The notes under the pieces are model-generated. The model worked only from the letters and a program-made list of their open reading frames with translations. It made no database searches and was not told the DNA's origin. A program made the position numbers and the translations under genes. Shown in pieces: positions 59,807 to 64,000 of a stretch of 64,000 nucleotides of DNA (the stretch's first letter is position 1; every line of letters starts with the position of its first letter). This DNA is from Owenia fusiformis (Eukaryota; Annelida; Polychaeta; Sabellida; Oweniidae): contig CAIIXF020000008.1 in the NCBI GenBank assembly GCA_903813345.2, positions 5,901,341-5,965,340 on the forward strand. The letters are read 5' to 3'.

Positions 59807-61490
59807 GTCTAATTAAAATATGGTTAAACAAATGTCTTGTTTATCTTAAAAAATATAATCCTGAAATGTGTTTCATTTAAATCATACTAAGTCCAACCAG
59901 CCACGTATTGCAGAAATATATAATGAGTTCTAAAAGTCTTTATCAATTCATAAGAATGGTCAATTGATTTTTACATATTGAAATGAAATTATAAAGAAAT
60001 CTGTTCAACTATAAATTGATGCACACATATTTACATAGAGTTCAATGGAAGAATATGATGTATGCTACAACAAAATTTAACAGTATAGCATTCAATTTAA
60101 ATATTCCATGTAAAATACATTTATTGATTTCGACAACAGATTGCGAGCATTGATTACACATTAGGACGCTTCTTCAATCTTATTTTTCACATCTTCAGTT
60201 CACTTATACAAGTAGCAGCTGTTGCGTCTGATGGAATATTGATTTTATTTTCATTTCGGTATGTACATCAAATTCAGTAGAATTAATTGACCCTAACAAG
60301 GATAATCCATATCCAAAGATTAATTAAAAGGCAAAAAACGCACATACTTGAAATTATAATGACCTTGGCCAAATTAGACTGAAATATCATTTTATGAACA
60401 CCAACTGGTATATATTCAATCTGTTTCATATTGTTTGTTTCGATAAAAAGATGGAATATAATAGAGCACTTCAGATGTGTATCAAATGTCAAGAAGTTAA
60501 GAAAACTTTTCCAACATTTTTCATGTTGTACTGAATGTAAAAGGGAGTTTGATCATTTAGGCTTCAATTTACATATAAATATTTGGTGTCTATAGAAAGT
60601 ACATTATCACCCTCCAACCTTGCTTTGACACATTATCTGCATTTCCATAGGATATGGTCATCATTTGACTAAAATGCTCTATTTACAAGCAAGGTAGTAA
60701 AAGAATTGGGCTGTTTCTATCAAATATTTTCATAAATATACTGCCTAGCCATTTCTCTAATAAATTTCAAACACAGAGGATATATTTACAGATTTTTTAT
60801 TTTTTTTTTCAAATATTATCCCTCTATTCAGGGGAAACATTTTTAATATAAATAACACTTTTATCTCATATAAGTAAAAGGTACACTATCATTAACATTT
60901 GCACATGATTAATGTTACTACATCATTAATGTCTTCACATCTATCATGCATTAAGTCCTGACTATACACCCATCTCAAAGAATATTGAGAGGATGAGACC
61001 AACAAAACAAGTCAAGGAATTTATGATCAAAGTATCTTATTCACAAAAGATGACCAGCATCAAGCCACAGCCTTTCCAGAGACATTGAATGAATGCTCAA
61101 GCATTCACATATTGCTGGACAAACTCTTTAAATAAAACAGTCAAGGCTGATAGTCCCTGGTCTGCACCAACACCTATAGAGAAGTTTTACCATTTGGTCA
61201 AACATGTAGTTATTCCTTACATTTTCTCAGCAAAACTTCAATGGCTGCTTGGTATTCTGGCATTTTTATACAATTTAGAGGGTCAGCATCATTTACATTT
61301 ATTCCTTTCCATGTCGAGTGTTTTGCAGACTCTTATTTTGAGATGATAACACTAACTATGTACAGGCTAAGTGTTTCTGTATAGTTTATCACATTTAGAC
61401 ATTGAACAATAAAATGTCTAGTGTTAGATCTGTATGACATTATACATATTATGTTGTATTTTTATATTATCCTTGTTGATGTCCTCCAGG
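59807..61490. other. Intergenic between TMED and FCF1
   Basis: No supported gene. The two minus-strand genes are about 1.7 kb apart. A TTTATT at about 61298 would be an AATAAA on the minus strand and could serve FCF1. Confidence 0.4.
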
Positions 61491-61495
61491 TCACT

Positions 61496-61544
61496 TCAAA
61501 CCTTTGGAGCTCCATACGCATCTGGCATTCTTTCAATGGAATAT
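61496..61544 (-). CDS. FCF1: FCF1, last exon
   Basis: Encodes [15 protein letters not shown] and a TGA stop at 61496-61498. Acceptor CTCTTGTAG. Confidence 0.94.
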
Positions 61545-63985
61545 CTACAAGAGAAAGACATTGCATTGGTCAATTAATAAGTCATATTTATAAATGCTGA
61601 ATTCACAGATGTCAGCCATGAATTTTCAATAAAAAGAAGTTGGTTTCATAACTTTATAAGTTCACACATAATTAGTATGCAGACAAGTATGCAGACAATA
61701 ATTTATCATCACAGGGCATTAACATGACAAAATGTCACCACCTAGTTGCTCACAATATTATCTTAAGTCTTATTATCTTAAGTCAGATCTGAACTTAATA
61801 GATGAAGCAAGGTGAAAAAAGACCTTTTGTCCTTTCTTTTGAGCTTGAGAAGGTCATTCAATGTCAAATCTCAAATCTTAAGTCAGATTTGAACTTCTGA
61901 GAAATTGTAGATGATTTTGAAAATTTTGAAGTCCGTGTAAACACTATTTGTTAAGTTATTGGAAGCTGCAAGAATTTGTTACAAACACCGGAAGCCAAGT
62001 GCCACGTACCATCACAAAAAATGGAGACCATAACAATATGGTGGTGACATAAAAAGTCAGTATCATTCATGGTTTCTTAATAATAAAAAATGTATAACTG
62101 ATTTCAATTGTTGAACAAAAAAGCTGATTAAATTCTAACTCACTTGTGTTGTTGTAAATACATGATTGGAACTCCAGGTATTTTTCTTATCCTCCTTCTA
62201 AGATCTTTATCACATGTGCCCACTATGTAGCATTTGTGCTGTAAGAAACATTCAAACATTTAGAAATATCAAATCTGCCCACTATGTAGCATTTGTGCTA
62301 TAAGAAACATTCAAACATTTAGAAATATCAAATCTGCCCACTATGTAGCATTTGTGCTATAAGAAACATTCAAACATTTAGAAATATCACATGTGCCCAC
62401 TATGTAGCATTTGTGCTGTAAGAAACATTCAAAGATTTACAAATATCACATGTGCCCACTACATAGCATTTGTGCTATAAGAGACAATCAAACATTAAGA
62501 AATATCACATGTGCCCACTATGTAGTATTTGTGCTATAAGAATCAATCAAACATTAAGAAATATCACATGTGCCCACTATGTAGCATTTGTGCTATAAGA
62601 AACAATCAAACATTTAGAAATATCACATGTGCCCATTATAGCATTTGTGCTCTAAGAAACAATCAAACATTTAGAAATATCAAATGTGCCCACTATGCAG
62701 CATTTGTGCTATAAGAAACAACCAAACATTTAGAAATTTCACATGTGCCCATTATGCTGCCTTTGAGCTACATTTAGAAAAATTAAAGTTGTTAACTTAA
62801 CATTTGAACCACTTTTAAATAAATTAAAAGAAAGCACATATCATAAATGTGTTCAGACTGTTTTTTATGGTTCCTGATTTTGAATCCTATTATCTTGGAT
62901 TGCTTCATCTTATGTCTATATATTATGTTTCTGTACCTCTGTGACTCTGTTGACCAGGCAGTCATCAGCATATGTGCCCTTGTGCAAGCAAGTCAGACGT
63001 TCAAACCTTGGATCTTTAGCCATTCTGAATATCAAGAAAATAAAGATGAAAAGTCACATTTTATTTATCTTATTTATTACAGGTCTCTATATATACTATA
63101 GATGTATATTTTCTAGTAAATGTATTGCAATCATAGTGAAGCATTTGTATGGGAGTCAATGGAAAAGTAGGTGGGCTATAGGTCCATATAGCCCACCGTA
63201 TAGCCCATTTCATTTATAACCATGACATGATTTATCATAATGACATCATGTTTGATTTCTTCCAAAGTTCATTCGGACACAGATGCATGACATAATCAAT
63301 ATAAAGTAGCCATGGAAATAAAAGTATGTAATACATCTGTTATATAACTATGACGCAAAATATGCTCAATCAGGGTATTAGATACAGTTTAAAGGAATTA
63401 CAAAGATGGAACAGCAAGTTTGATGATAAAAACTGATTATGTTGACATGTTACCTCAATGCAATTCTGTATTTGGGTCCTAGTTTTTCTATTTCTGCCAT
63501 GACACAGTCTGTAATATAGGGTACACCTGAAACACAACCAAACATAAGTCAATGTAGCATGATACATTACAGTACATTAAAAATATTCAGACGTTTATTT
63601 GTTATTACTTTATCGTTATTAAATGGAAGTAGAGGGGATACAAATAAGTTGAGAGTTTCCTAAGGTTTCAAACAGAGCTTTAACAAGGAAAAGTCTTACT
63701 ACCTGCAAATGGTTAAGTTACAAAAATGACAATATGATAAACAAGTCGCAAAAAAACTTAGCTACAATACATTACCAATTTTTGGAAGAAAGGTGAGATA
63801 ATAAAACTAGAATTGTTCGCGGTTAATTCAACTTACACTTAGCATACAGACAGTCCATCATTGATTGCACGATGTCTAACTTATTCTTAATAGAGAAGTT
63901 GATGAAATTGGTGTCGACCAGTACATGATATGGGGGTCCCAGTTGGGTGTTATATTTGAAGAACATGGCAGATGAGGCTTGTGGT
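61496..63985 (-). CDS. FCF1: rRNA-processing protein FCF1 (UTP24), 5' end outside the window
   Basis: Five exons join in frame and follow FCF1 closely to its end: [90 protein letters not shown], and [13 protein letters not shown] then stop. FCF1 is the PIN-domain nuclease of the small-subunit processome that cuts pre-18S rRNA in the nucleolus. Visible PIN acidic residues are Asp in VDTNF, Glu in MAEIEK and Asp in YADDC. About 150 residues are present; the N-terminal basic exon or exons (about 50 residues in the human protein) lie beyond 64000. A 59-bp tandem array copies the start of the fourth exon seen here. Confidence 0.96.
61710..61930 (+). repeat. Dispersed repeat, copy 2 (ATGTCACCACCTA family)
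   Basis: GGGCATTAACATGACAAAAT, TTGCTCACAATATTA and AAGTCAGATTTGAACTTCTG occur in the same order as at 22930-23335. It lies in the last FCF1 intron. Confidence 0.65.
61970..62055. repeat. Small dispersed repeat, third copy
   Basis: TTGTTACAAACACCGGAAGC ... AAAATGGAGACCATAACAAT matches the copies near 26490 and 49285, here in the last FCF1 intron. Confidence 0.45.
62144..62238 (-). CDS. FCF1: FCF1, fourth exon in the window
   Basis: Encodes [20 protein letters not shown] to YLQQH. Acceptor TTTCTTACAG, donor AA|GTGAGT. Its first 23 bases and acceptor are the source of the tandem array upstream of it. Confidence 0.94.
62239..62770 (-). repeat. 59-bp tandem array copying the FCF1 exon start and its acceptor
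   Basis: About nine units with a period near 59 bp run upstream of the real exon. On the minus strand each reads GTTTCTTATAG|CACAAATGC then TACATAGTGGGCAC, which is acceptor plus the first eight codons (HKCYIVGT), followed by AAATATCTAAATG-type intron sequence. The unit farthest from the exon is most diverged. Confidence 0.93.
62937..63024 (-). CDS. FCF1: FCF1, third exon in the window
   Basis: Encodes [20 protein letters not shown] to NRVTE. Acceptor GATATTCAG, donor GAG|GTACAG. Confidence 0.95.
63454..63526 (-). CDS. FCF1: FCF1, second exon in the window
   Basis: Encodes [20 protein letters not shown]. Acceptor GTTTCAG, donor AG|GTAACA, phase 2 out. Confidence 0.95.
63837..63985 (-). CDS. 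FCF1: FCF1, first exon in the window
   Basis: Encodes [20 protein letters not shown] to MMDCLYAK. Acceptor TTGTTTTCAG, donor T|GTAAGT, phase 1 out. Confidence 0.95.
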
Positions 63986-64000
63986 CTGAAAACAAAAGGG

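Noticed and set aside
62216-62770. CRISPR-like regular array
   Set aside because: Repeats and spacers are not distinct; the whole 59-bp unit is repeated and derives from an exon start in an animal genome.
1-64000. tRNA or rRNA genes
   Set aside because: I saw no cloverleaf with internal A/B boxes and no conserved rRNA block, though a covariance search could still find one.

Overview
The window is nuclear DNA of an animal. It has spliced genes with GT-AG introns, AT-rich intergenic DNA, satellite arrays and many transposon remnants, with no bacterial gene layout. The two best genes encode proteins close to human RALGAPA1 and FCF1. Together with an ankyrin-protease gene and dense nested repeats, this suggests a marine invertebrate, but I cannot name the clade from sequence alone.

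Layout. 1-7.0 kb: a roughly 190-bp satellite array (about 600-3500) broken by a dispersed repeat (family A), then a second short tandem-repeat element (about 5.69-6.99 kb). 7.1-9.96 kb (+): a gene for 17 ankyrin repeats followed by a trypsin-like domain, now split by one frameshift. 9.96-16.35 kb: a 6.4-kb TTAA-flanked element inserted directly after that gene's stop codon. 16.99-19.05 kb: a long-TIR element with 9-bp target duplication, holding another element inside it. 19.7-26 kb: a LINE fragment, tandem repeats and family A/B elements. 26.66-27.22 kb: a mariner remnant.

27.24-55.94 kb (-): the 5' half of RALGAPA (Ral GTPase-activating protein alpha subunit). I resolved 22 coding exons joining in frame to 1083 codons, plus one likely cassette exon. 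The 3' half, with the catalytic GAP domain, is not seen and must lie beyond position 1 or be lost. The intron before exon 22 holds a three-level nest of transposons (28.23-34.08 kb).

56.73-57.49 kb (+): a small two-exon gene of unknown function, divergent from RALGAPA. 59.13-59.77 kb (-): an intronless p24-gamma cargo receptor (TMED3/7 type). 61.50-63.99 kb (-): FCF1, five exons, with its 5' end beyond the window.

The most unusual pattern is that tandem duplications repeatedly copy splice sites. One RALGAPA exon start is present eight times, one FCF1 exon start about ten times, and two RALGAPA donors are duplicated, with a further duplication lying beside a third donor. Together they form rows of decoy splice sites next to the real ones.
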